A stretch of DNA of 64,000 bases from Desmodesmus armatus (Eukaryota; Chlorophyta; Chlorophyceae; Sphaeropleales; Scenedesmaceae), in NCBI GenBank assembly GCA_007449985.2, contig VIIQ02000051.1, positions 434,001 through 498,000 on the forward strand, in the 5' to 3' direction. Position 1 is the first letter of the stretch. Each line of letters starts with the position of its first letter. The notes beneath the pieces were generated by a model. It did not search any database. It had not been told where the DNA came from and saw only the letters and a list, made by a program, of their open reading frames with translations. The position numbers and the translations under genes were made by a program. This document shows, piece after piece, positions 33,644 through 46,515 of this stretch.

Positions 33644-36416
33644 GCGCCTGCTCCCGCGGCAGACAGCACCTCGCCTGTCAACCCCTGTGGCGCGCTGGTG
33701 GGCTATCACATGTGCAGCAGAACCGGCTGCACGACTGGTGCTGAAGTGAGAACCATGTGCTGACTGACGTGATCACCTGCATAGTAGAGTGACAGGCAGG
33801 CAGAAAGTATCCAACTTCAAGAAGCTGACGGATTGACTGCTGTGGTGATTGCGTGTGGCAGGTAGGCCATCAGACTACATCTGCCACCCACAGCAGCAGC
33901 GGGGTGATGCACTGGCCCTGTCAGCCAGAAGACTGTAGTGAGCGGTGAAAAGGATGGTGCTTGCGAGTTGAGGCGCAACAGCAAGGCCAGCAGTGTCATC
34001 CAGACATGATGGCAGTCCAACTACTGACCATTGTGTGCTGCTTTGGGTCATTCCCCACTGTATGCTGCCGATAGTCAGCCCGTCGAGCCTGAAATAGAGC
34101 TTCATATGACTACACACCAAAGATTGCATGCTCTGAATGCGGACTGCCGATCTGCACCATACCTGGATACCCCGGTGGATGGGGAGCGTCAGTATCCAGC
34201 CCTGGGGACCTCATGTGCGGCCCTGGCAATCAGACATCACGAGTGGAGGCCACATGTCAGTGCTCAAGCGCCGCGCGGCATGCCAGTGATGTTCAAGTGC
34301 AACACGCGAACAGATGATGGGAGCAGAACTGCAGTGCCGTGGGGCGTGCGCAGGAAGCAGGGATGAGATTCAGCCTTGCGGCTGCACGTGATCATCCTGG
34401 TTTGCATCGCGCGGGGGGTGCGTAACTGCAGCTGGGAGTCCCAGTCCCACAAGGCTGACCTGGTGTTGCACATGTGCTCTGCGGTGGATACAGAAGCCAC
34501 GTTTGCTGAAAAAGCTTCGCAAATGGGTGGGGCAGAGTCCTTCCTGCTAGAGAGGCGTGTCGTGTTTCTGCCCGCAAATGGATGGCTTGGCCAAACAGAT
34601 GTGTTTAGATAGTCAGCTCAACATAGAGTGATGTTGCCCAGCTTCAGCCTGTGCAGCGTCGGCCTGCGAACGGGTTCTTCGGGTTTCCACAACTCGTGCT
34701 GTTGTACTGTTGTGGTATCAGGTGGCCCCATCAGAAGCGCATTCTGAGCTTGATCGGTGCACAAACGTGTTGTTGGGGTGCCCCTCTCCTACAACGGTCC
34801 GTCCTTGCAGTGGTCCGTCGCCTGACGGCACGACACCATCAGCATCAGAGCATACAGGCATCCGCAGGCAAACTCAATGGTCGCAAGCGCGACTTTTGTG
34901 CCTGATAAGGGGCAGGGGCAACTCAGTATCGCTGCAGGCAAGCTCTGTGACGCCAGCAGCGCTATCCAATGTTTGACTGGGTCTTACCTCCGCCACCATG
35001 GCCTCAACACACCATAATGTAATGAATGTACCCAGCCGGTTGGCTCAGCTACTGCTGTGGGCTAGGTGACAGCAAAGCCCCCTTCCCTTTTCCAAGTTTT
35101 GGGGCACACCGTGAATGCACCAAAACACTAAGGGAATCACTCTGCGATTGGGATGACCCTGTCACGAATGCAAAACCGTCCGCCAAATGAAAGTGGGAGG
35201 GTCTCAAGACAGCCTCTTTGCTGGTCGAGCAGTATCTGACACCTCCAACTGCAGCTTTCAACGTTTGAGAGATGCTCAGCGTTGTCAGACATGTAGTCAG
35301 GACGTAGGTTTGTGGCCTCAACAAGAGATGATCTGAACGATAGAGTTGAAGCCGCCCAGTGGCTGGCAGTACAGCTGTTCTCTGGGTGGCCAGAGGCTGA
35401 GCATACCTTGCAGATGGCCAAAATGTTACACCTGCCCCACCACCCCCACTCAAAGCCCCACTCAAGTGACTGGGCACATGGGCACAGCCCATCATACATG
35501 CCTGCACCCAGTCCAGTCAACGGTGACAATGCTTGGCCAGTAGTGATATGCACGCCATGCTTGCATGGAGACAAGGACACCGTAGCCAAGGTGTCCTCCA
35601 GCGTTTGTATCACCATGTTGCTTGTTTACCCCCCCCCCCCCCCCCCCCCCACCCCACCCCACCCCACCACCCCTGTGCATCAATACACGCGGGGTCATGA
35701 TGGTATGCTGCTCGAGTGGGCTAGCTCTCTCAAGTGAGGGTGCTGGCTCACTCAGGGGCAATGCAACCATGGAGTCTCAAGCCAAAACTCCCTGAACTCA
35801 CATATATGCTGCATGCTGTCATGCGTTGGTTGTGCTTCACATGCTCTGTTCAGCACATCGAGCAGCCACACTGCTACAGCAGCCGCAGCTGGGCCCAGTT
35901 AGAGGGATGTGCCTCCTAGTGGGAACCAGCTCCCTCACGCAAAACCTACTGCCAACTCGCAGACAAACCCAGTGACAACCATACATCTCTCGGCCACACG
36001 CCTTGGGACACACACAGAATCAGTGCATTTGCCACACTGTGCAGCTGCATGTGTCGCTTCCTGCTGTTGCGGCCGTAAATACAGCAACACACTCAACCCA
36101 AACTACCAGGAGGGATCAAGGGCTTTATCAGAGGGCACCAGATCAGAAGGCCAGATCTGGTCACACACTGAGTGCGTCACACTGAGGCAAAGTGGTCTGC
36201 AGTTATGTTAAGAGCGTTTTGAGCACAGGGACCCTGCCGCAGGCATGCTTCTGACCCCTTCAAGATGCATTCATAGACTCACAAGGTCGTGTATGCCGCA
36301 TGATGGCGCGTCCAGACACGTTGACGATAAACAACACCTACAGCAGGCGATACATCTGTGCAGCAGCACCCTCCACCAGGGGGTCCTCCGCCCCTCAACG
36401 CGCTGCCAGCATTCGC
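33644..36416. other. Intergenic, no gene recognised
   Basis: Frames up to about 159 codons (for example 35137-35616 minus and 34031-34366 plus) carry no recognisable motif. A pure C run of about 22 bases lies at 35629-35650, extended by CCCCA units to about 35670. Promoter and 5' UTR of the Q-rich gene should lie just above 33643. Confidence 0.4.
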
Positions 36417-36776
36417 TCACAGCAGCGCAAATGCAGCCAGGGCGCCAGCAGCAGCTGCTACGAGGCTGCCGCCAGCAGCAGCAGCACTGTTCCTGCGCCT
36501 CTGCCCTTGCTGGGCCGCAGCGGGGTCTGTCAGGCCAGGCAGGCCTGCTGCACCGCCCAAAGCTCCTGCACCTGCGCCACCCATGGCACCCAGAGCACCA
36601 GCGCCACCCATAGTGCTGTTGAGGCCGCCGGGTGCCGCTGCACCCAGCCGGTTTTGCGGCGCGCATTGCACATTGAGTGGGATAACTGGCGTGTACACGG
36701 CGTTGTCCTGAGGGCAGCCGCGGACGGCCAGTAGGAACTGCATGCCCTGCTCGCTGCAGTGCTCAGCGACCTGCAG

Positions 36777-36836
<60 letters not shown>

Positions 36837-38884
36837 TTGCAAACACCGGAGAGTTGCTGTTGCATTGAAGAGGTCTTAGGCGTTTACTGGCTGCTGTTGC
36901 AAGACCCGCAGCACTTTGCGTCATGCGGCAACATCCTGTTGCTACTATATGCCCAGGGCATCTGTTGATGTATCAAGCAGCTGCTCTGGCTGTGCAGCAC
37001 CATAAATGCAATGGGTCTTGTGGAATATGAAAATCTTGAAATTAATTAACATAAATTCAACATCAATATAAAATAAAGACAGTATCACTGGACCAGCAAC
37101 ACGCTCCGTTGTCCGCTCCATTGGATCACCACTGCAAACACACCAAACAGCTGACCCTGTTGCAGCTAGGCATTCCTGTGCAGGTGCTTACCGCACAGCT
37201 AATGTAGTAATCTCCATTCTGCTTGAAGTCCAGGGTGACTAATCCCCTGGGCTGTGCCTGGAACAGGTACTTCACAAACTCCTGGTTACGCAGGCTGTTG
37301 GGGCAGCTGTTGTCAACGTTCAGGACCACTGCAGACCAACAGCAGCAACACAGCAGAAGCAGCACGAAGAGTCAGAGCACATCACAGCACATGCTGTCAG
37401 GTAGCCAGTGCTGCAGCCACTGTTAGAGATGACATGGCTGGGCTTTTGCTGGCCTGCGTGACGATATGTCTGCTGCGGCAAGTGTGATGCCTGCTGCAGG
37501 AAGTGTGATTCTCACTGCTGCAATGCAATCCAGCTGCGGCAAAAGGAGTGACAAGGACAAGAGGTGCCAGCGGCATGCTCAAGCACTTCCACTGTACTGT
37601 CAAGCTCGTCCTTTGCAACCGTCAGCCCGCTACTGTGGATGGCACCCTCATGCTACTGCCAGGCTGCTGCTAGCTGCTGCCACAAGCTGCGGCTACCTGT
37701 TCTGCTGCTGTGGGGCTGACAAAAAGTTCATGCCGGCTGCAGCTGCTACACTTGGCTGACATCTCACGGCTGTGGAATTGGGAACGCTGGCTGCTGCAGC
37801 CAGATGCTCTGAGCATGGCTGTTGCCGCTGCTGTGGCTGACACTGGGAGGAGGTTCCTATGACCCCCTAGACCGAGCCTTAACCCAAAAGCCCTGTTTGT
37901 CGCACCCCTGTGCGCAGCCGCGGCACATGCCAGCTGGGGTTTGACTGAGCACAGTCTTTCAGCTTGACTCAGCACAGCATGCCACCAACAGCCTGGCACA
38001 GCATGCCTTGAACTCCCTACAGGCTCCCCGATGCATTCAGACCCATACTGCAACACCCACACCCATTCTCATAAGCATGAGCCGCATTAGTTTTCTCGTC
38101 CTCCTCCCACTCCATCACAGCAGTCAATGGTTGGCTGAGCCAGCATAGTCAAGCCATCCGTAGGGCATGATGGATCAAGATTACAAGATTACATGCGTGC
38201 TAGTTCAAACCCACCTGACGCCACCACTCCGCTGTCCATTGGGGACCAAGACAGCTGCAGTGCTCCTCCGCAGCACATCACCACATCAGGATGAGGGGGG
38301 GCTGGCTTCCAAGTCAGCTTTTGGGTCTGGCCAGGCTTGATAAGAATGGGTGGGCCCTTCCTGGGATCAACTGCCTGGCCATAGACTGTGGTGGTGGTGT
38401 GTGTGTGTGTGGGGGGGGGGGGGAGGGGGAGGGAGTGCAGGAGGGTGAACAGACAGAGCGGGATAAGCTTTATGAACATTAGAGGGTGACATTAGAGCAG
38501 TTGAGGCAGCCCTGAGGTGATGCTGCGCAGATTCTGCACCAGGCTGGCATTCTGAAATGCAACAGTCTCCAGAACAGCCATGCTACAGGAAGTGAGCTTC
38601 CCTTTGTAATTGGTGGGGTCACATTGAACCAGTGGCAAGGCAACTGCTTTGATTGGGTATGGTGTGACCATGCCTACTTGTTGCAGCTGTTGCTGGGAAG
38701 CTGGCAACTTCTGAGGCGTTGGTGTTGACTCACCTGCTGGTGCCAGCACAAGCAGAACCAGGAGACCGCATACGGTTGCCTGCGGGCAGGTGGCCAACAG
38801 CAGCAACTGAGCTTCCCGCGCGAGGGGCAGAGGTTGGGACTGTCGGTGTTTCGCTCGCAGTGCAGCTTTCTTGAGCGCGTGCAT
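36417..38884 (-). CDS. Secreted cupredoxin (phytocyanin-like) protein with C-terminal hydrophobic tail
   Basis: Preferred exons are 38884-38734, 38700-38678, 38374-38215, 37328-37192 and 36770-36417; phases agree and give 274 residues. The last three exons are solid: GQTQKLTWKPAPPHPDVV and CGGALQLSWSPMDSGVV, then SLRNQEFVKYLFQAQPRGLV, then GDYYISCAVAEHCSEQGMQF. The Cys-(x4)-His-(x5)-Met spacing at the end is that of a type 1 copper site as in plant phytocyanins. The first copper His expected in the LSWSPMDSGVV strand is absent, so copper binding is uncertain. The C-terminus ends in an Ala/Leu-rich hydrophobic segment after a Gly/Ala spacer, like a GPI signal. The N-terminal model has a signal peptide (ATVCGLLVLLVLAPA); an alternative ATG at 38479 reads straight into exon 3 but through a GT/G repeat. 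Confidence 0.6.
36771..36832 (-). repeat. (CTG)n run directly at a 3' splice site
   Basis: About 20 CAG units on the plus strand form CTG repeats on the transcribed minus strand, ending in CTGCAG at the acceptor of the last cupredoxin exon. Confidence 0.85.
37020..37080. repeat. AT-rich island in cupredoxin intron
   Basis: A 60-bp block (AAATTAATTAACATAAATTC and neighbours) with hardly any G or C, embedded in a GC-rich intron. Confidence 0.65.
38397..38445. repeat. GT / poly-G microsatellite
   Basis: (GT)n followed by a run of about 12 G and a G-rich tail, lying in the proposed intron between cupredoxin exons 2 and 3. Confidence 0.8.
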
Positions 38885-39578
38885 AGCTAAAGCGTAATGC
38901 AACCAGTGCGCCAGCGTGCCTCACCTGCTGCATGGTGATGTCAGTGAAGCGGTGCTGTGGGTGCAGCAGTGGTTGCCGAGCCCTATCAACTCAGCTGATG
39001 CTAAACGCCAGCCCTCGCAGCTAAGACACAGTCTCTACAACCGGTTATAGCAGCTTTTGGCAGCAACGTCGGAGACCCCCGTGCACAATTGCAGCTGAAG
39101 TGACTGAGAGCCGTTGTGAGCCAGACTGTGCAGGAAACTGGTCTGCAACAACCGTATGATTTGGTTATGAGCACGAAGTAAATTATATCCATCTCTTACT
39201 GCATCTCGTCATCTCCTGACTCTCTCCTACTCTGTGGAAGCCAAAACGTCACACATGGTAGACCAGCCAGGGAAGTCACATCATCGCATGCAATAGTTCT
39301 AGATTACCAAAATGACACTGGAAGGGCATCAATTCAATGTCTAGCTGGTCTGCTGTAGGGTTGCGGGCTCAGAAAAAGTGTCCACAGGTGCGTATGTTCG
39401 CTGAATTAGCTTGAATGAACACTATAGAATCGATTGCGACTCCCAGACAACCCCTCTGCTGCTTGGAACCAAGGCATCAACAGCAACAGCAGCAGCCACC
39501 TGTGTTTCACACCAATGTATCAATGCCTTGCATGTATGGCTGTCACGAGGCATGCATGCGGCTTATTCCGGCACATAA
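38885..39578. other. Intergenic, divergent 5' regions
   Basis: It lies between the start of the cupredoxin gene (minus) and the OPR gene (plus), and probably holds both promoters. An ATG at 39415 opens 40 or more codons rich in Gln and may be part of a first exon for the OPR gene; I could not fix a splice. Confidence 0.35.
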
Positions 39579-40464
39579 TCGGTCAACACGTTCCTGGATG
39601 CACCATCACTGCTGCTGCTGCAGCAGTCAACACCCTGGTCAACCCCACCCTCCAACCAGCAGAATGTCAGGTGCCAGAAGTTGCAGCAGCATGCTTCACT
39701 ACAGCACCAGCAGCTACAGCAGCAACAGCAGCAGCAGCCAGCTAGTGGCTGCCTGCACCAGCAGGAAAGCGCCGATCTCCTGCTGCTGCTACACAGAGCT
39801 GCACCAGTCCAGCAACCGGACAGGGCATTCGATGCCGGGCTGCAGCGGCAGGGTCGCCACAGCGCAGCTGTGCTAGCGCAGTCAGTTGCAGCAGTCACAC
39901 CACATGGCTTCACAAGCGCTGCTGGAGACAGCAGCAGCGGCAGCAGCAGCACGAAGGCCAGCCCAGGGCTCAACAGCAGCAATGGCAGGGGTGGCCATGA
40001 GTCTGGTGGTGCAGGGCAGCATCTGGTGAACCTCTTGGAGGGGCAACAGCCACATGCTGCTGTGCGGCTCTCTGAGCAACGACAACAGCAGCAGCAGCAG
40101 CAGCAACTGCTGCTGCAGCAAGCTGATGTGCAGCAGCCTTCATTTCAGGCTGCACATAGCAACCATCGACATGGCTTTCCGCAGCAGCGCACACAGTCGG
40201 GACCCCAGGGGCAGCAGCAGCAGCATAGCCGTCTACAACAGCACCCCCACCACTACCAGCGCCAGCAGCAGCAGCATGCAGGCATGTCTGATGCAAGGCT
40301 GCTAGTGCAGCAGCTTCAGACCTGCAGTTCCCCCACTCAGCTGCTGGGGCTGCTGTCAGCTCATGCAAGGGACTGTGATGCAGTAGCAGTCTCTGCTGCC
40401 TGCCTTCTGTACGCAAAGCTGCTTACACCCCAGGGGCCAGGCATCCTGCAGCCCCCAGCTGCTG

Positions 40465-40507
<43 letters not shown>

Positions 40508-42003
40508 TGGGTCCCAGAGCAGCAGCGCAGCAGCATTTGCGGGTGCAGCTACCACACACAGACAGCACCAGCAGGGGTCAGCAGCTGCTAGGAGCAGTGG
40601 CAGCAGTAGGCTGCCGCTGCTGCTGCGGCAGCTGGTGCTGCTGCACCTACCAGGGTATCAGGCCCGCCAGTATGCCAACACCCTGTATGCCCTAGCCAGG
40701 ATGCATTGCAGGGACCCTCAGCTGCTGCAACTGCTGCTGCAGGGCCTCTGTACTGCTGCCAGCAGCAGCAGCAGCAGCAGTAGTAGCAGCAGCAGCAGTG
40801 ACCGCAGCTGGGGCAGTAGTAGAATGTCCCAGCTGAAGCCTCAAGAGCTGGCCAATGTGGCGTGGGCTGTGGGGCGGCTCAGGGCGTGGCCCCAGCAGCA
40901 CTGGTGGGACGCATTCTTTGCAGCAAGCGGAAAGCAGCTGCACAGCCACCGCCAACACCAGCAGCAGCAGCAGGAGCAGGAGGACGGCGGCATGCCTCGG
41001 TATCACCCACAGCCGTCACAACAGCAGCAGCAGCAGCGGGTGCCGCGGGTGTTCAAACCCCAGGAGCTGTCGAGCCTTGTGTGGGGTCTAGGCAGGCTGC
41101 ACGTGGTGCCTCCTGTGTCCTGGAGTCACACCCTGCTGAACCTACTGCAGCAGCAGCTGCACAGCTTCACTCCCCAGCAGCTCTCAAACATTGTGTGGGG
41201 CCTTGCTAGCATGCGAGGGCCTAGGCGGGGAATGAAGTCACAGCAGCAGCCCAACACCAGCAGCAGCAGCAGCAGGAATGGCAGTACAGCAAGGGGCAGC
41301 AGTACCAGCAGCGGCGCAAGCGGCGGCAGCAGCAGCACAGCAGGCAGCACGGTGCTGGGTGTTGATGCCTCCCTGTTGTCACAGTTTGTGGTTGAGGTTG
41401 CTGCTGTGGCGCTGCCTCAAGCAGCTGCCTTTGACCCACAAGAGCTCAGCTGCCTGCTGTGGGGCCTGGACCAGCTGCAGCAGCAGTGCCAACACCACCA
41501 GCAGCAGCAGCACCAGCAGCAGCAACAGCAGCAGCAGGCGCAGACGGTGGGGCGTGAAGGGGCGCTGTCTGGTTCGCACTTGGCTGAGGGTGGGCCGTCA
41601 GTGCAGGGCAACACACCAGCAGGCGCACATGAGAGACAGCAGCCCTTACCACCCACAAGCCCGCGTCGTCCTGCTGCTGCTGCTGCTGCTGCTGGGGGCT
41701 CTGTTGTCGGCGTGCACAACCGCAGCAGCAGCAGCAGCAGCATGTTGCCTGTGGTGCGCCTGGCAGAGGCCGCTTGCTACCAGTTGGCTGGGTTACGCAG
41801 CAGCAGAGTGAGCCTCAGCTTTTCACAGTCACTGCCAGCACTGGGTACCCAAATGGCAGCGCCAGGACAGCACAGCAGCAGTGGCAGCGTGCAGCAGGGT
41901 CACTGGCAAGCTGGGAACAGCAGCAACACAGGCAGCCAGGAGTTGAGGATGGCGCTTCCCCACCAAAGTGCTGCTGCTGCTGATGCAAATGCACATGACT
42001 GGA

Positions 42004-42044
<41 letters not shown>

Positions 42045-42962
42045 CGGCGGCAGCAGCAGCAGGGTGATGATGCAGGCTTCAGCAATCGTCTTGCTGGTGC
42101 TGACCGGATGCTACACAGTTGGGAGCTTCGCAGGTCAGGCAGCAGCAGCAGCAGCAGCAGCAGCAAGCTGGTCCATCCGACCCATGTTGTGCGTGTGCTG
42201 AGGGCCTACAAGCACAGTATCACTGCACACAACCACCACCACCAGCAGCAGCAGCAGCAGCAGCTGTTGCCGCAGCCTCTGCTTCAGCAGTTGGCCATGT
42301 TGCTGCTGACCGGCCAGCAGTCGAGGCATCTCGCAGCAGCAGCAGCAGCTGACCCCCGTAGCAACAGCCACTACAGCAGCAGCAGCAGCAGCAGCAGCAG
42401 TAGCATTGACAGCAGCAGGTTGCGGTCCTGGGGAGGACAGGAGGCTAGCAGTTTGTGCAGTGCGCTGCTGCTGCTGGCACAGCTAGGTCTGCGCCCCACC
42501 CGCCACTACCTCACTGCTTACTTAGAGTCAGTGCACGAGCAGCTGCACAGCATGCGGGGGCCAGATTTTGCTGCTGTTGCAGCTGCGCTGCAGGGTTTAA
42601 GCTACGTCGCTGCTAAGCCCTGGGTTGTCGGGTTCTTGGCAGCGGCACAGCAGCATATAGGCCGCTTGAGCCCTGAAGGTGGGGCGGTGCTGCTGACTTG
42701 GGCCTTACAGGTGGATGGGTACTTCCTGCAGGCAGCAGTGGCGGCTGGCAGCAATGGCAGCAGTGGCAGCAATGGCAGCAGTGTGCTGCCTTATGGGTTT
42801 GTGTCTGCGCTTGTAGGGCACATGCGCCGCAAGGTGCATGCTAGGGAGTCACTTTCTTCAGCTATGGTAGGTGGGGAGCAGTCAGACAGGCAGCAGCAGC
42901 AGGCAAGGGAATTCGAGGGTGTGGGTGTAGGCAGGCCGACAGCTTCGCAGCAGGCTGAGGCA

Positions 42963-42995
<33 letters not shown>

Positions 42996-43181
42996 TGTTA
43001 CACTGTTCAACCTGACAGCAGCAACAGCAGCAGCAGTAGCTCTGGTTTGCGCTCGCACAGGGCGTTTTTGTACAGCAGGGTAGAGCTTGAGCCGTGGCTG
43101 CAGCAGCAGCTGGCCAGTCACCAGGACCAGCAGCAGCAGCAGCAGCAGCAGCTGGCCAGCCACCAGCCAGCTACCCTGTAG
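39579..43181 (+). CDS. OPR / TBC2-like octatricopeptide-type organelle RNA-binding protein (5' end unresolved)
   Basis: A single frame is open for about 1200 codons to the stop at 43179-43181. No ATG lies near its 5' end, so an upstream exon must supply the start. Repeats of the type LKPQELANVAWAVGRLRAWP, FKPQELSSLVWGLGRLHVVP, FTPQQLSNIVWGLASM and FDPQELSCLLWGLDQL are spaced along residues ~390-630, with related helices before (YQARQYANTLYALARMHC) and after (LRSWGGQEASSLCSALLLLA). This PQEL...WGLGRL pattern is that of the OPR proteins, including TBC2, which act on chloroplast mRNA stability or translation. Long Q, S and A runs separate the helical repeats. I see no RAP domain at the C-terminus. 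A chloroplast role follows from the family; the RNA target cannot be read from the sequence. Confidence 0.7.
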
Positions 43182-44165
43182 GCTGGCCAGTGGATTCACC
43201 CCCCCCCCTCCCCCTGACTACATATGTCGTCAGGCGAGGGTGTTGCATGTGTCTTTGGGAACGATGTTTTGTGGGGTTGTTGCGGGGCTTGCAGTTTGTT
43301 GGCAGGCCACCAGCTTGCTGCTACCCTGTAGCTATCATAGCTACATGATGTATAGCCCGGCCACTGACAGTAATCATGGCCAGCAGGTGCTGGGAGTCTC
43401 CAGCAGGTTGTGCGTCATGTGTGTGGCGCTGTTTGTGGACTCTGTGTGAATGGTGTTGGCTGGTTGTTGGTGGGTGCAGCATGTCCGAAGTTGAAGAAGA
43501 ATGTCAATGAGGTTACCTTGCGAGAAGCACGTGTCCGTTTGAATCAGTGCCAGTCCCCATAAGTCCAGTCTAGTTAATACCAAAAAGTAATATTGATCTT
43601 ATTATTAATAATCAATTAGTAATATCGATATTATTATTGTATAATCAATAGTACCCCAGCAGGTGGTGCTGGATGCCACTTGTGTGAGATGGTCCTGTGT
43701 TGTTGAAGCCGTCTGGGCAAGATTGAGCTAAATAGACACGCATATAGACACAAGGTTCCAAGGCAGTTCACTTTGCAAGGCAGCCAAGATACAGGCCCTT
43801 ACAGGCTGACCACAAAACAACAGCACAGTACTGTGCGTCACACAGTCACTCTTTGCTGCTGACGCAACATCACTGCCCACACAATTTGTTGCATGCATAT
43901 GCATCATTGCACTCCTTTTCGTCGACAGACACGGCAGCTTCAGCCTCTGCGATCTTACTACAACACACAATTTGTTGCAACCAACAGCCAGTGACACTGG
44001 TGAGTGGATGACCAATGACACACCTGAACAGCTGATAGCGGTCGATAAGGCTCACGGGGTACCAACGTCATGTTGTCATAGTGTCATAGTGTCATGTGAC
44101 ACCACTAGACAACAACAGTCATGAAAAACCATAACCATTGCAGTGCTAGTGACACAGCATCTCAA
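43182..44165. other. Intergenic with AT-rich island
   Basis: No gene seen. A block at 43570-43655 is nearly pure A/T (TAATATTGATCTTATTATTA and related words). Confidence 0.45.
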
Positions 44166-44408
44166 CTAACCGCGCTGCTGCTCCTGCTGAGCTGGCGCTG
44201 TTGCTAACCGCCGTGCCTCTAACAGCGCATCCATTGATATCAACCCGCCACCAGCACCCCGCCCCAGCTTCACACTACTGCTGCTGCTGCTGCTGCTGGA
44301 AGAGTGACCCCTCAGCCTCTCCACCGCCGGCTGCATCAAATCAAGGTACCAACCCTCTGTGCCGCCACTGCTGCCATTGCTGCCATTGCTGCCAGCCGTC
44401 GCTGCCGC

Positions 44409-44442
<34 letters not shown>

Positions 44443-46515
44443 GGTGCCGGAGCATAGCCCAGCGGAGGGGTGTCCCAAAGGAGATACACCTCAGCAGCCG
44501 TCATACCACCAGCGCTGCTGCCGTCACTGCTGCTGTCTTCCTCGGTATTGCCAAGAAGTTCAGGCACATGCAGCTGCAGCAAAGTCCAGAGTGCTTCAGC
44601 TTCCTGCACTTGTGGCAGCTTGTTGGTTTCACCCATGTACAGCCAATCAGCTGCCGTACTGCTGCCACCATTGCTGCCGCCATTGCTGCCACTGCTGCTG
44701 CTGCTGCTGCTGCTGCCACGCTTGGCCATGAGGTACATAGCAGGCCACTTAGTGCCCTTATTTGGCCCTGCTGTGTCCTGGAATACGGTCAGCACATACC
44801 AGGTGTCGTCCGTTTCGCCACAGCAGTGTGCCATGCCAACAACGACAGGCTGCAGGACGGGAAACACAGCACACAGCACACAGCACATCCGTCACCACAG
44901 CTCAACAGCCCACAAGCCATCGATGAGGGATGTGGTGTGTTCAACAGCAAAGGTCCTTAACAATCCTTTCACCAATTTCACCACACCACCAATCAAACAC
45001 ACCAATCAAACTGCGCACATCAGTGTTACATGTGCCTCATGATGGGGGGTATCTTGAAGTGCGGGGATATCTTAACGTAAAACAAATCGTGGTAAGTAGC
45101 CCTGCGTACCTTGCGCTCCCTGAGAGCTGCTGCCTGCCCCTTGGTCCTGCGCTTGAGGTCCCTGCTGCCACCCAGGGTGAGGCTGCTGTCAGGGTGGGTG
45201 CTGGACACAAGGTACGACACATCACCTGAAAATGGCGGGAAAATCGTAACAGCGATGACATAATCTGGGATGAAAAAATAAGCTCTTCATGAATGATACC
45301 GTATGATATGAAGTTCATACTTATGAACCTGAGGTGTGAAGAGACATGGCGTTTGACTTGATAGCTTTGTCAAACACGCCAGAGCCCTTGCAAGCCCTCC
45401 AGGCAACCTGAGGCTGCACAACAAGCGGGCGAGAGCAGCCAAGAGCCTGCTTCAGCATGCCCGCAATATGCACCACCCTACATAGGCAAGCAATTCATCA
45501 CACTGTGAAAACACTCGGCAAGCCTACGCATAATGCTCATCAACCAACAAGGCAGAGTATGCTTACCAGTGAGTGCTGCTGTGATGCGTGCTCGTGCCAA
45601 CTCAGGAGCTGACCGGGGGTGGAGCTGGCCTGATAGGAAGGGCTGGCAACAGGCCTGCAGGGACACCACATACACAGGCAGGCATGGAGGCAGGGCGAGG
45701 TGGCGGGGCTTTTGTGGTGTGATACCAGGGGTTCCGCTGCTGATATATGTGTACATGTGGTGATGCCACATTGAAAGTTGGTGCAAAGTTTCATCTGCCC
45801 CAACACCAGCAGCAGCAGATGTGACGTAACATGACCAAGTACAGTAGACGTACTGTCTGTGTGCCGCAGAAACTCTGGACAAAGGGCCAGAGTCTCATGA
45901 GGAGCTACGAAAGCGGCAGACACCCGCAACAATGACCGCATGGCTCAGAAAACTCAACGCCCAACTGTGCTGCAGCCAAACAGCAGCATGAACGACTGGA
46001 CACAACCAAAACAGGTGATACGGCAGCTCAACAGCACAGCTTACCTGGTACTGCAGGCCTGACCTGCAGGGACACACCTCAGGCAACTGCACTACCACCC
46101 GCTGTTGCTGGGCACTGCTGCTGCTGTTGCTGCTGCCAGTGGCCCCGAAGCCAGCTACTTTCTGACGTTTGTTGCCTGCCTGCCGGCCGTCCTGGTTTTC
46201 ATATGGGCTGGGAGGGGATCTCGCTTGTTGCTGTTGTGCTGACCGGCCTGCTGCACCGCCAAGCACTGTGTCCTGCAACTGCTGTACCCTGCGGAGTTGG
46301 ATGCCTGTGGTGCTGGTGGGGGCAGCAGCTTCTGCGGCGTCTGTTGCGGCTGCTAGTGCAACCTGCCGTCCATGCTGCTTCTGCTGGCGGTGCCAGGGTG
46401 TACTGTAGGTAATACGTGGTCTGCTGCTGCTGCTGCTGCTGCCGAGGTGCGGCATGCAGGTGCCAGCAACAGCAGCGCGCGCCTCTGGACCTGAACGCCA
46501 CGTTGCTGTATGCAT
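44166..46515 (-). CDS. Unknown protein with Ser/Ala/Gly low-complexity inserts
   Basis: Exons are 46515-46045, 45654-45567, 45225-45110 and 44849-44166. All phases fit and give 452 residues from an ATG. Recognisable non-repetitive parts are VVVQLPEVCPCRSGLQYQAC, LHPRSAPELARARITAALTG, a basic block (SRDLKRRTKGQAAALRERK), and a compact region with ETDDTWYVLTVFQDTAGPN and KWPAMYLMAKR. After that come WLYMGETNKLPQVQEAEALW, a helix LLQLHVPELLG and a C-terminal helix (MDALLEARRLATAP). A run of basic residues at about 50-60 and 145 hints at nuclear location. I do not recognise a family. It is transcribed divergently from the gene at 47058, about 540 bp away. Confidence 0.55.

Noticed and set aside
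38291..38482. Plus frame with Gly/Glu-rich end at the GT/G repeat
   Set aside because: It lies opposite the cupredoxin exon and in a microsatellite; no independent support.
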